From NCBI RefSeq assembly GCF_963675165.1, contig NC_087378.1:2949525-3013524 (forward strand): a stretch of 64,000 bases of DNA. Direction: 5' to 3'. Within the stretch, counting starts at the first letter, position 1. Every line of letters begins with the position of its first letter. The DNA comes from Halichondria panicea. Taxonomy: Eukaryota > Porifera > Demospongiae > Suberitida > Halichondriidae. The notes under the pieces were generated by a model that did no database searches, was not told the origin of the DNA, and was given only the letters and a program-made list of their open reading frames with translations. Position numbers and translations under genes: made by a program. Shown in pieces: positions 36,301 through 48,390 of this stretch.

Positions 36301-39300
36301 TCTCCCTGCTCAGGCTATCAGTTTCTCAATTGCTACTGTAGCTCCTCGAATAGGAAATGACTGGAACAAGGATGCCTGCCAGTGTTTCATTAGTATGGTG
36401 CAGGAGAGGGAGTTGAACTGTGAAGTAATTCAATTAGATGCGGATGACTATCCATATGTGCATTTGTTTGACCCATTGCACCCAAACACTGATATTGGGC
36501 AGGAGCTCGTGCGGCGTGGTTTTGCTAAGAAGCACCTTCCCGCTTCCTCGAATGAAGACAGTGATGTGAGATTAGTGCCATCTGGAGCACAAGTTGCTGT
36601 CGCAAGCCCTATAAAGATAACTGAGCAAATACCGAAACAGCCACTGTGTTATAACAACATTGCTCTAAAGACTGGGTGTACTTATGAAGTGCTTGTTTGT
36701 CACGTTGAGTCGTTAACCAACTTTTACTGTCAGTTGACTGAAAGTTCACCAGATTTGGATGAATTAATGGACAATATTCGTTGTCATTGTGGCTCTTTGA
36801 ATTCTTCCTCTCCTGTTGATGTCAGTAACATGGTCAATCAACCAATCATTGCCCTGTTCTCAGAGGATAGCGAGTGGTACCGAGCTCAAATCTGTCGAAT
36901 TGAAAGTGAAGGCTCAGTCTTTGTGAAATTTGTCGATTATGGTAATTGTGAATCTGTCTGTTTGGACACTACCAAAAACATATTGAAGACCTTTGTTCAG
37001 ACTCCAGCTCAAGCTATCTCGTGCTCACTGTATTGTGCTCCTGAGAATACCGATATTTCTGATGACACCACCACCACATTCTCCAGTTTAACTCTTGATC
37101 AGAACTTCACGCTAAGTGTAAAGAAGATTACTGACGATAACCAGATAGTTGCTGACCTCAAATGTGAAGATGGTACTACTATTACCCAGCAACTTGGTTT
37201 AATCCACGCTTCAGCTGCAACTCCAGATTCTTCTGCAATTAGAACTGTTCCTCCACCCATCGTCAGAGTGAATTGTCCTACTACTGTTGTGCCTTGTTTC
37301 ATTGATACACCATTTCGCTTCTACCTTCAACTGGCTGATGATTATGAAACTTTGAAGACTTTTGTTGACTCATTTAACGACTTCTACAAGCTGAATGGTC
37401 AGAATCTCGAGCCATATGTAGGTTGTTTGTGTGCTGCAAAATTTTCTGAAGACCATGTCTGGTACCGTGCAAAGATTACAGGTATATGTGGTAGTCAGGT
37501 AGACGTGGAGTTTGTCGATTATGGTAACTCAGAGACGACTACAATGTCAGCTGTTAGAGCCTTGGACTCCCAATTTTTGTCTGTCCCCTGTTTTGCTGTT
37601 CCCTGCTATCTTAATGGCTTGCCAAAAGACCAGTCAACTGATGCTGACTCCCAAGCATTCAGCAACTTGATTAGTGACAAAGAACTCACAGCAGAATTTC
37701 ATGCTCCATTCTCAGATTTTGACACTTTTGTTGCTGTGCAACTCACAACCAAAGAAGGACAAGATATTCTTGCTACTTTTCTCTCTGCTAAGGATGTGTT
37801 ACTACAAGAGCAAATTATGCTCCGAACATTCGATACGCAACAGATAAAAACACTCTCTCCTGATCTCAACACGCCAACTATGTGCACTGTGTCCTTCATT
37901 TCCAGCTGTAAAGAGTTCTACTGTCAACTGTCCACGTTCAGTACACATTTTAACGAGTTAATGGACAATTTGTATGCTTTCTATGAAGAGGGGAGCAATG
38001 GCAGTTTACTGGCTGCACCTGGTATAGGCTCTTACTGTGCTGCTCCGTTCTCTGACGATGGCTCGTGGTACAGAGGTGTTATTACTGACTTGAACTCACG
38101 GAGTGCTTCTGTTTTTTACATGGACTACGGTAACACAAGTGAAGTTGAATTATCCAAATTAATGCAGTTGGAGCAACAGTTTTGCTCTTTGCCAATCCAA
38201 GCTCTGCTTTGCAGTCTACCTCAACAGTACTCCAATGAAAATTGCTCAAACTCCTTCCAAGACACCCTCGACCAGTCTGTGGAAGTCACGTTTATTGACA
38301 GGCTCCCAGATGGCAGTTTCATGACTGATATGAAAGTGAATGGCATACGAATCAAAGAGATTCTTGCTCCGTATGCTACTCCTAATTTATCGACTACTCT
38401 GGACAATACTGACATTTCTGCTGTGATTCCCGAGTGTGGCCTACCCATGCAAGTGACGGTGTGCTTTGTAGCCAGCTTCGAAGAATTTTATTGTCAAATT
38501 CTATCGGAGAGTGCTTTTGATAGCTTGATGAACGATCTCTATTCATTCTATGCAGAGAGTGGGGAAAGCCGATTGTTGGCTACCCCAGCTGTTGGCCGTC
38601 TGTGTGCTGCTCCGTTCGGTGATGATGGCTCCTGGTACAGAGCAAAAATTACGACAATCTCCGGAGAAAATGCTATTTTGTTCTACATTGATTACGGCAA
38701 CTCTGAGTCACTTCCTCTTTCTCTTATAATGGAACTAGAGCCACAGTTTTGTGGTTTGCCTGCACATTCTATCAAATGCTGCCTGAAGAATTTCACTGCC
38801 ACAGAAAGTCCAGAGTGCTTAACAGTGTTTCAGGAAATTATTCTACAGAAAGAAGTGCTTGCTGTTTTTGAGCCCCATGTTCTAGGTGACTGCTATTCTG
38901 TCACTATGGAAGTAAATGGGCGGAACATATCTGAGATACTTATTGAAGCCGTATCTCCTGCTTCACTGCAACCTGTGGAAAGTGTGACTGCTTCAAAGAA
39001 AATATCACCAACAAACAGTTCCCCAAAAATACCACTGCTGTCCCTTGAACCTGGCTCCACCTGTGATGTGGTTGTAACAGCTTTCAATTCTGCTGAGGAG
39101 TTTTACTGCCAGGTGGTTGACATCGAATCAAAACTTGACTTTTTGATGGTCGAAATCAAATCGTTTTGTGAAAGTAGCCCACAAAGCACTGAGTGGTGCG
39201 AAAAAGAGTGCGTTCTAGCTCGATTCACAGAAGATGAGGAGTGGTACCGTGCTCAGATAGTTAACCTCAACAAAAATGGCACAGTGAAAGTGTACTATGT

Positions 39301-42300
39301 TGACTATGGCAATTCAGACGTTTTGAATATCACTGAGCTCAGAAAGATCACGTCAACAATTTGCCAACTGCCTGCTCAGGTCGTTAAGTGTGCCTTAGAA
39401 GGCTCCCAGTTCTATTCCTACGGTGAGACCAGCCACCAACAGTGGTGTGATTTGCTGCTAGACCAAGAGATGAAACTGAAGTGTGTATCTGTTAAGGATG
39501 ATGAGACTTATACAGTTGATCTCCAGACTTTTGATACTAATGTCGATATCATGTCACATGCCATTAAAACTTTAAAAATTGTCAGTCCACGAAATGTAGA
39601 CCCTGCTGTTGAACTATCAGAGAACAATATAGTTGCCAGCACCGATGTGCGAATCACTTGTGTCTTTCCAGCTGATCTCAAAAATAACTCGTTTCACGAT
39701 GCCCTTGTTCAAAGTGTTGACTCTCCTTCCCTATTTTACAGTCACTTTGATGTTCGCCAGCTGCAGTCCCTAATGAACAGTATGCAAAATTTCTACACGT
39801 CTACGGCCAACCCTCTCAAGCCAGTAGCTCTGTCCAACTACACTGCTGAGTGTTACCTAGCAGCTCAATATTCAGAGGATGATCTCTGGTACCGATGCCT
39901 CGTTGAAGGGGTGAGCTCCACTGGGGTAGAAGTAAAGTTTGTAGACTACGGTAACTCTGAGATGGTCCCATATGAGAAGCTACGATTCCTGGACTCAGAA
40001 TTCACTAAGCTGCCGGCACAAGCTATTCCTTGCTCTCTTGGCTCTATTTCACCATTGGGTTCTGAATGGAGTGATGAAGCCATTGACACATTTTCGGAGC
40101 TTGTGGTGGGGAAGACTTTTAAGAGTCAAGTGATGTTTGATTCTGACCTTACCGAAAAGCCTTTCACATTTGATGGCAGAACCACACTGAATGTTGTCCT
40201 GATTGATGACCAACAGTTGCCAGTTAGTAGGGAGCTAATATCTCTTAGTCTGGCAGGCAGCACTGATGACCATCGACTACAGACTGATAATACTACTATA
40301 TCGGCTTCGGCTGTGTCACCTCAAGAGGATGCACTTACCTATATTGATTTCACGAAACCGTCTGTGGGAGATATCTGTGATATGTATGTGTCTCATATCA
40401 ACTCTCCTGTCCAGTTTTGGCTTCAGATGCCGACAGCTGACGATGTGCTGACTGTCTTGCAGAGTGAACTATCTACAGTATGTGAGGGCAATGAGAATAT
40501 TGTGCTTGTTAATCGGCGAAGTGCTTGTTGTGCCAAGTTCTCGGAGGATGGGTGCTGGTACAGGTCAACTGTTCAAGACGAATCATCAGAAGGACTCACT
40601 GTTCGTTTCGTTGACTATGGCAACTCAGAAACTGTCCCTGCCTCTCAAGTGTTTGAGCTACAGCCTAAGTTTCTTGAAACACCTGTGCAGGCTATTGAAT
40701 GCTCTTTGGCTAGTATAGAAGACAATACCTTTACAGAAGAGAATGTATCAGTGTTTTCTGGTCTTGTGATGGGCAAAGAACTACTTGTCTCTTTCGTTAA
40801 ACAACTAAACCCCCAAAAATGGGAAGTTAACTTACAAGAAGGCGAGAGAGGCATTGATGCACTTTTTCTGGCCACGCTGCAAACTGAGAAGATTCTAGAA
40901 ACTTCCCCTGCTTTAGTCACGATTCCTTCTCTTGACATCGAACTAGGAGAGACGTACCCTGTGTACATAGCATTTAGTGACTCACCATCTAAATTCTTTT
41001 GCCAACTAAAATCTGACTGTGACAAACTGGAGGTCCTAATGGACGAAGTTAGTAAATACTACAGTTCACATTGTGTGGAACCTGACCTGACACCTGGCTT
41101 GTTCTGTGTGGCTCAGTACTCTGGCACAGGGACCTGGTATCGTGCTCAAATCATAGCAGTCCACTCGAAGTCTGATATCGAGGTGAACTTCGTTGATTAC
41201 GGCAACTCTGAACATGTTGCTGCTGAGCAGATTCATTCTTTAGTAGACAAATTCTCCCAGCTGTGTTCTCAAGGAATCCCGTGCTCACTAGTGCATGACT
41301 ACACCATGGAGTTTACGAATGCGGTATTGGAACAGTTCTTTCGATATGATTTGAATCAAGAATTCAAAATCAAGATCAGAGCAGTACATGAAGATCGATA
41401 TGTAGTTGACCTCTTTGACCAAGAAGGTGCCCACATGAATGCCTCAGTACTGGGAATGATTGTGTCACCATCATCTGCATCCCCAGTAGACAAGCACTCT
41501 TACATTCCCACTCAACTCAGTGTGGGTAGCAGCATCCAAGCTTACGTCAGCCACGTCAATTCCCCCACAAACTTTTATTGCCAACCCCTTGAACAGGCTG
41601 CCGAGTTAGAGAATCTAATGAGCCAAATCGTCACTGTGATGTCACCCCCGTTGGCTAGCCACCTACTTGCTATAGAGGATCTCATTCCTGGAAGGATCTG
41701 TCTTGCTCAGTACAGTGAGGACAATGAGTGGTACCGAGCATTGGTGAAAAGTGTGAAAGACATCGAAGTGTCTTTGTTGTATGTGGACTATGGCAACACA
41801 GAGCTTAGCACTTCTGACAAGATTGTCGACTTACCAGAACAGTTTCAGCCAGTTGCCATTCAGGCGATTCACTGCTCTGCTTTCGAAGGTCTGGACACTG
41901 ACATGAGGTGGAAGGAAGAGCAAACCAGCAAGTTTCAGAAGCTAGTCTCTCAGTGTGACCACATCACTGTAACTGTGACTAGTGTATCTCCCACTGGGCA
42001 GTATGTAATGGAAGTTAGCACTAATGGAAATATCATCGACTTCTCATCACTCTTAGAGGAACAAGTGGAAGGATTAGTGCCTCTGGCACCATTACAATCT
42101 CTCTCTTCTGAACCTGCTGATCTGATTGACTTCTCAAAAGTGACCACTGAAGGTTCTGCTGCTAGCAGTACCTCCCTTGACACCGGGTCAGAATGTGGAG
42201 AGACAGAGTCTGATAGTGAGTCAGTCGGAAAACCTCTCATCAAGGCTCCATTCAAACTCAGTTTGGCCATTCAGGAGTCACTCGAAGTGAATGTCGTGTT

Positions 42301-45300
42301 TGTGCAGAGCCCTTCTTTGATGTACATCCAGAGAGCGGACTGTAAAGCTGTGTTAAACAGCCTGAGTGAAGAAATCAAGCAGTACTGTGCAAATTTTGGA
42401 GATTCTCAAAAGGAATTTTCCTTGACGTTTCACAAAGGTGACTATGTACTAGCCAAAAACTCTGCTGATGGTGAATGGTATCGTGCTGAAGTGACAGGTG
42501 TTGATTCTGAAGATGGAACTACTAAAGTTTCACTTATTGATTATGGAAATATCGAGATTATCCCACCAGAAGACGTGGTCATGTGCCCTGAGAACCTACT
42601 TGAACTCCCTGCCCAAGCAATCCCATGTTCTCTTGCTCAAGTCCCAAGACGAGACTCATGGCCTCTCGAGTACAAGGAGCTGATCAACCGGTTGGTTGAA
42701 GGCAGAGTGTTGAGGGCGACTGTGATTCTCCCGGCGAGTCAGGGAATGAGACCCACTGTTAAGCTGGAGGACATACAGACAAACATCGATCTCTCAGATC
42801 AAGTTTTGTTGAACCTACACGAAGAGTGTGAGTTTGGCTCAAATAATGTAATAGCTGAATTGTCCGAAGGTGAGGATTTGGACCCACCACTTGATGCTCA
42901 TCCTGAAGTCACAGAAGACAGCAGTTCAGGCCGTTTATGCTTTGCTGAAGAAGAGCCCAATATACAAGAGGTTAGACTGCTCAGAGAAAGGAAGTTTGAA
43001 ATAGGTTCGGCACACTCTGTGTTTGTACTTACCTGTGAAAGTCCACACTATTTTCTCTGCCAACTGACTGACGAAGCAGGCATATTAGAGTCCATTGTGT
43101 CTCAACTAAAACAGCTCTGTGACAGTCCTCTCGACAACCCTCCTCAACAAGGCAACATACTGGCTTCCCAGTTCAGTGAAGATTACCTGTGGTATCGTGC
43201 ACGAGTAGACAGCTCTGAGTCAGGCCTCACTGAGGTTACCTTCATTGACTATGGTAACTCCGAGGCTGTCACCCTGGATAAGTTGCAATTCCTCCCGAAG
43301 TCCCTTCTTTCTCACCCTCCGTTAGCTTTGGAGTGTTTCCTGGCAGGTATTGAAGCATGTTCTATTGATGGTGTGTTTTGTGAAGATGCAGCTGTTAAAT
43401 TTCTTGAGCATGTGGGAGACAAAGAGGCAAGAATTGAGATTGTTTCAATAGACACAACAGGTCATCTAGGTGTGGTACTAACAACTGCCACTGGAGTGAA
43501 TATTGGAAATGTGCTAATCGAGTCAAAGCTGGCTTCTCCTCTCATTGCCAGTCCAGAAACTGATTTACACTCACTTTCTAACGTAGTCAAAGAGCCTCAA
43601 GAACATTTTTCTCACGAAGATGAGGAACCAATCAATCCGAAAGATATACAGGCTAAGCTAGTAGTCTCACAACAAAACATGGTATCTGTGGAGGAGGTAC
43701 GTGTGGAAGTAACCAAAGAAAATGAAGACAGAGTTCCATTACCTGACCTCCATATAGCATCTTCACAAGATGATGAGATGGCTGATACAGCATTTAGCGT
43801 GCAAGAAACATCTCACTCATCAGACGAAACAACTGTCTCAGTATCAGTCAATTATGTAGCAGCTGAGTTTCACCCAGAAAGCGAATCTATTTCTCAACAG
43901 CTAACATCTATGGACCCACCTCCTGTCAACACCAATGAGAACAACAGTAATGGTTCTGCTTTGTCTTTTATAACCGAATCGAATCCAACTCAATCAACTC
44001 TGACCCAAGCCACTAATAGCTACTCAATCAATGAATGTTATCATGCTTACAATTTGTTACCAGCAAGCGAAGATGAAGAAATTTTCTCACAACCAGAAAA
44101 CGAATATGCAACCATCTTCTCCACACCAACTCTCACACCTGGTAGTCGGCACAAAGTGGAGTTTGTGCACCTGGCAACACCAGAAGACTTTGTGTGTGTC
44201 CTAACAGAGAAGGCCGATATTTTGAAGCAGATGGCTACTGAAATGACTGATAATGATTCCCTACCAGCTGTTAAACAACCTGCACCTGGTTTGCCTGTAG
44301 CTGTCTTTAATGATAAAGACAGAGAGTGGTGTCGTGCTGTTGTACGCTCTGTTGGGATGTCACTCAGTATGGTCAAGCTGTACTTACTGGACAAAGGGAC
44401 AAGTGACATGACACCACTTTCTAAGCTCAGACCTCTCTCAAAAAGTCATGCTGAACTACTACCACCTCAAGCTTTGAGATGTCAACTTAGTGTTCTGCAT
44501 GAGAATGACTTCGACCCTAATGTTGTCACAAAAGGGGAACCATGGGAGCTCAATTGGCCAAACAGCTGTAGTCACCACCTGCGTAAACTCACCGAAAACA
44601 GTAATGAAATCTACTTAGAGATCCTTTCAGCCGGAAATGACTATACATGTACCTATGAAGTCACACTGCTGGATTGCTCTACTGACCCTGCTCTCAACCT
44701 CAGACAGGTTGTGATCGATAAACTCCGTACACTCACTGAAACCACCGTTCTCTCCCCTATATGTCCAATTGCTCACGAGGAATCGTTTGAAGCTGCCCGA
44801 ATGCAAGTTGACTTTGAGGAGCTCTCAAACCCTGATGACCAAGTCACAGTCGGTGTTGATAGCATGGCTGTTACACCACCTTTCTCACCTGAACCAGTTT
44901 CAAGCACATCTGTAGAGGCTGTTGTTACACCACCTCTCTCACCTGAACCAGTTTCAAATACATCTGTAGAGGCTGTTACACCACCTCTCTCACCTGAACC
45001 AGTTTCAAATACATCTGTAGAGGCTGTTACACCACCTCTCTCACCGGAACCAGTTTCAAATACATTTGTGGAGGGCATAGAGAACAGCATGGCTGTTACA
45101 CCACCTTTCTCACCTGAACCAGTTTCAAGCACATCTGTAGAGGCTGTTACACCACCTCTCTCACCTGAACCAGTTTCAAATACATCTGTAGTGGCTGTTA
45201 CACCACCTTTCTCACCTGAACCAGTTTCAAGCACATCTGTAGAGGCTGTTACACCACCTCTCTCACCTGAACCAGTTTCAAACACATCTGCAGAGGTCGT

Positions 45301-45854
45301 GGAGAACAGCGTGGCTGTTACACCACCTCTCTCACCTGAACCAGTTTCAAACCCACTGGCAGAGGGCATAGAGAACTGTATGGCTGTTACACCACTTCTC
45401 TCATCCGGAATAATTTCTGGAGAGGGCATGAAGAACGGAAAAGTTGAAGTAGTTCGTCATCATTCGCAAATGTCAGAAGGCGAGACACAATCCGATGTGC
45501 TGCCCAGTGAAATCCAGGCAGCCATTCCAGGGGTATATGTCCCATCCAATTATGATGACCGTGACTTCATTGATGGTGAAACATCCGTGTCCACTGGTGA
45601 GGGTGATAGAAGCGCTGGTAAGATCTCTGACTCTGGGGAGGAGGTTGCTGTAAGTGGTGTGGAGGGAGAGACAAGTGCTGGAGAAATGGACATGTCCAGG
45701 GAAAACAATTTGCATCCCTCAGAAGACCAGGCCTATAAAAGTGAGTGTGCATTGCATTCTATCATTGTTTTGTAAATGCCAATATATTTTCGGCTCTAGA
45801 ATTACATTCAATTTTTCAGTGGCTGTTCTAGAATGTCTCCAGGGTTTATTTTAG
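33374..45854 (+). CDS. Giant multi-Tudor protein, 17 Tudor repeats, about 4133 aa
   Basis: The main exon is read from an acceptor at about 33361 with start codon MSVKIVFEKKQKAY at 33374, and ends at a gtgagt donor after 45740. A 35-base last exon (45820-45854) closes in phase to give a tail MAVLECLQGLF; without splicing the frame would stop at 45775. Seventeen extended Tudor domains about 200 residues apart carry the signature W-Y-R...D-Y-G-N, at approximate residues 73, 269, 483, 710, 933, 1167, 1362, 1564, 1753, 1956, 2171, 2395, 2587, 2784, 3034, 3273 and 3651. The last is degenerate (EWCRAVV...DKGTSD). Tudor repeats of this class bind dimethylarginine on Piwi proteins and build germ granules (fly Tudor, TDRD6, TDRD15). 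The C-terminus from residue 3820 is disordered and Pro/Ser-rich. An upstream non-coding exon is likely but not located. Confidence 0.93.
34650..36330 (+). repeat. Three near-identical Tudor coding units in tandem
   Basis: Blocks of about 300-450 bases starting near 34650, 35340 and 36005 are almost identical at the DNA level, including silent positions; for example ctggaagagatggaagcatt recurs in each. They encode Tudor units 3-5, with repeat periods of about 680 and 670 bases. The other Tudor units in the gene are far more diverged. Confidence 0.95.
44865..45395 (+). repeat. Coding minisatellite: TPP-SPEPVS repeats in the Tudor protein tail
   Basis: Nine copies, plus one degenerate copy, of a unit like VTPPLSPEPVSNTSVEA are encoded by 51-base and longer DNA units. 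Each has a TPP and an SPEP site suited to proline-directed kinases. The long antisense open frame over this tract is a by-product of the repeat. Confidence 0.95.
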
Positions 45855-45928
45855 TCGAGGTGGTGGATGAATTTTTACCTTGCATATGGAGCATGTGGAA
45901 ATTTATAAATCACTTTCTAGAAGAGAAC

Positions 45929-46125
45929 TACCGTATAACGCGAAATTTTTGTGGCACTTATATTTCGTAGAATGGCCTCTAAAAGTATTTGGAATGACTG
46001 CTTACCGGAAGCCACACCCTTTAATCTTTATATATTATAGCGGATAATTCTAACAATTTTCGTGTAGAATTGCTAACCCACGAAATCGAAAATTAAGCCC
46101 TTTGAAAAACTCGTGCTATACGGTA
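45929..46125. mobile_element. M1 MITE(s) just 3' of the Tudor gene
   Basis: The left end accgtataacgcgaaatttt and the right end actcgtgctatacggta are inverted. A second inner tagcggataattctaacaat start near 46039 suggests one M1 copy inserted into another. Confidence 0.6.
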
Positions 46126-46465
46126 TATCCCTCACTGTTTCACTGTTTATAAATAACAGCCTGCAACTTGAGTCTGTTGACTAGTTTTCTAAAGAATTTT
46201 TTCTGTTTAAAATCCCCCCCCCCCTCCCCCCCAAATATTGGCGTGCCGAAAATGAAATTGTAGTACTCAAGGATCACACCATGAACAATTTAATTTGATC
46301 TTTGTGGGATATGATAAAAGAAAAATTGCTATTGTTATAATTATAATAATTATGGGCATAGTTTTGACGTCAGAGTAGGCTCTTGTGTAGATAGTAGTGA
46401 ACCAGAGAAGGTGCGACAAGTGCGGTGTATCTCGAGCCATTAGCCTCGATTGAAAACTGTAATTA

Positions 46466-47005
46466 TGCCTCGGTGCGCATGCGCAAGCGAGGTATACGGT
46501 AGTGTATCTGTCTGTGTGTGTGTGACTGCTACAGCTGCTCAAGAATCAATGAAGTTCAAGTAAGAGTTTCTATAGGCTTCTAGTCATGTTTTCTTGGATT
46601 TAATTCGTGGATTTGCAAATGCTTCATTCTCAAGTTATGCCTAGTTTTGCTTACTTGGAATGCCATTGCAGCTTTTTCATAAGAGTGCGTTGCAAAACTT
46701 GTCCATGGAGTGTTGCTACTCTACTTAGTACTTAGCTCTGCACTAGAACGCTGGCTATAGGTAGCTGCAAGAGTGATAAGGAAGAGAGCTGCAAGGCTCT
46801 GCTAGTGCCATTCATTTTAGACTTGGACTTTTGGCATTGATCGTTTTTGACAACAATCATAGTTGAAGTTCTCTGTAGCAAAATTAATGCAAAAATGTTC
46901 ATCATGATAATAATGATAGCTATAGTAGCTTTATGTTATGTAGCTATGTTATGTAGCTTTGACACCTCCACCGAGGCATCAGCACCCGCGGTGCTTTCAT
47001 TATAA
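46466..47005 (+). repeat. R1 dispersed repeat, copy 2
   Basis: A long copy from cctcggtgcgcatgcgcaag to ccaccgaggcatcagcaccc, very similar to copy 1 in the CCDC73-like intron and to the reversed copy at 58299. The left end contains a self-complementary tgcgcatgcgca core. Confidence 0.8.
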
Positions 47006-47363
47006 TTAGTATTACATTTCGCTCACGTGTTGTGAGTCAGCTATCCTAATACTCGTGTCAAAAATACTAGCTAACAGGCAACAATAGCTGCTGCTTAGAA
47101 AGGTTAAGTTCTCTCAGTTCTCAGAGCATGCTGTCCCTGTGTGCAATTTCTGTATTGTGATTCTCTGACTCATAAAAACAACACGTGAGCGGAATGTAAT
47201 TACAGTTTTTCAATCAGAGGCAAATTTTTCGGAGCTGCACTGCGCCTGCCGTCTTTCTCCGATAGTAAATCTTGCATGATAGAAATTCATACTCGTTTAG
47301 TGAAGTGAATAATTCAAACCATCTCTCCTGCTTCTTTTGATCTCTGAGCACGAACAAATAAAG

Positions 47364-47492
47364 ATGCAACAGCCACTGTGGAGCCATCTGGATGCGCCTA
47401 GCCAGAAAATCCTTCCTTTTGATACTTTAATTGTTGTGGCCTACATTTTCATCACTCTAGTTCTTTCTCTGTTAGCAAAGCATTGTCAATAG
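47364..47492 (+). CDS. Candidate 42-residue single-pass membrane micropeptide
   Basis: A short frame beginning at 47364 encodes 42 residues with a polar start (MQQPLWSHLDAPSQK) and one hydrophobic helix (LIVVAYIFITLVLSLLA) ending in a short basic KHCQ tail. This is the size and shape of known membrane micropeptides, but no family is recognised. It lies in a 2.5-kb gap between the Tudor gene and the first Ig-receptor gene, outside the R1 repeat. The roughly 350 bases upstream carry no other obvious element. With only 43 codons it could be chance. Confidence 0.4.
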   Translation: MQQPLWSHLDAPSQKILPFDTLIVVAYIFITLVLSLLAKHCQ

Positions 47493-48205
47493 TAATCTCT
47501 GCATTCATTTGAGATTGGTTCAAGCGCTTCTTTGTGCAACATTTTAAGGAGAAGGTTCAACTTAACGCACCTACGTGGGAATTAAATGTAAAGTGCGTAA
47601 ATGTTGTTGTCCCACGGGTATCTCACCCATTTTATTATTTCCTATTGTCAAGAAGCCTTCTGCAGAGCCTGTTTTGACATTGTGGTTCGTAATAAACGTA
47701 CGATGTACTATTTTACTGCATGTACTTATTAATAGCGTACTGGGTATCACAGTAATTGCAAGTCGTCAAGCGAGTAATTGCACGGGGCTTGTTTTCAAAT
47801 AACTGACGCAATTAAACTACGTTATTCTGTGAGCATTGTTGTCCTAGGGTATAGGCTCAATAAGTACATTCAAGACTTGGTACTTTTTAATGTAGTTAGC
47901 GCAGGAAAATTAGTATTGTCTGACAGTATCTATGACAGGTTTGTTCGCTGTGTGCATAATAAGTTTTCATATATGCAGCTTCCTTTGTGACTATCTAATG
48001 GCAACTGTTACTGTTGTTGGAAAACTTTCAATTTGACGCAGTGTGTATTTAACTTTCCTATGTATGTTAATGATTCATTTAACACCATTATAATGTTTTT
48101 GTTGTCACTTCATCCATTTACCTTGTCATTAAATTTTGCATCATTATAATTATACGTAATGTTTTTCTTTCACATTCTAATTGAAGGGCATACATTAAAA
48201 TATAC
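47493..48205. other. Intergenic, no gene recognised
   Basis: AT-rich, with open frames lacking domain character. It may hold the 3' UTR of the candidate micropeptide. Confidence 0.45.
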
Positions 48206-48379
48206 TACCGTATAGCAGGTTATTTTCGTGTGGTGGAAAGGTTCGTATAAATTAATTTGTATTGAAGAGTATCATACAAACTTATTCTACTGCAATAGAT
48301 TCAACGTCACTATCCTGAACTGTACGAATACAAAATGTTTAAATGGGCAGTTCATACAAATATTAGCCGCTATACGGTA
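48206..48379. mobile_element. MITE, family M1, next to the Ig-receptor A stop codon
   Basis: The ends accgtatagcaggttatttt and tagccgctatacggt are inverted and flanked by TA. The element ends 11 bases before the stop codon of the minus-strand gene, so it supplies most or all of that gene's proximal 3' UTR. Confidence 0.75.
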
Positions 48380-48390
48380 TGTGACGTTAA

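Noticed and set aside
44773-45429. 218-codon minus-strand open frame of GSGERGGVTA-like repeats
   Set aside because: It is the antisense of the TPP-SPEP coding minisatellite of the Tudor gene; the repeat unit happens to lack stops on the other strand.
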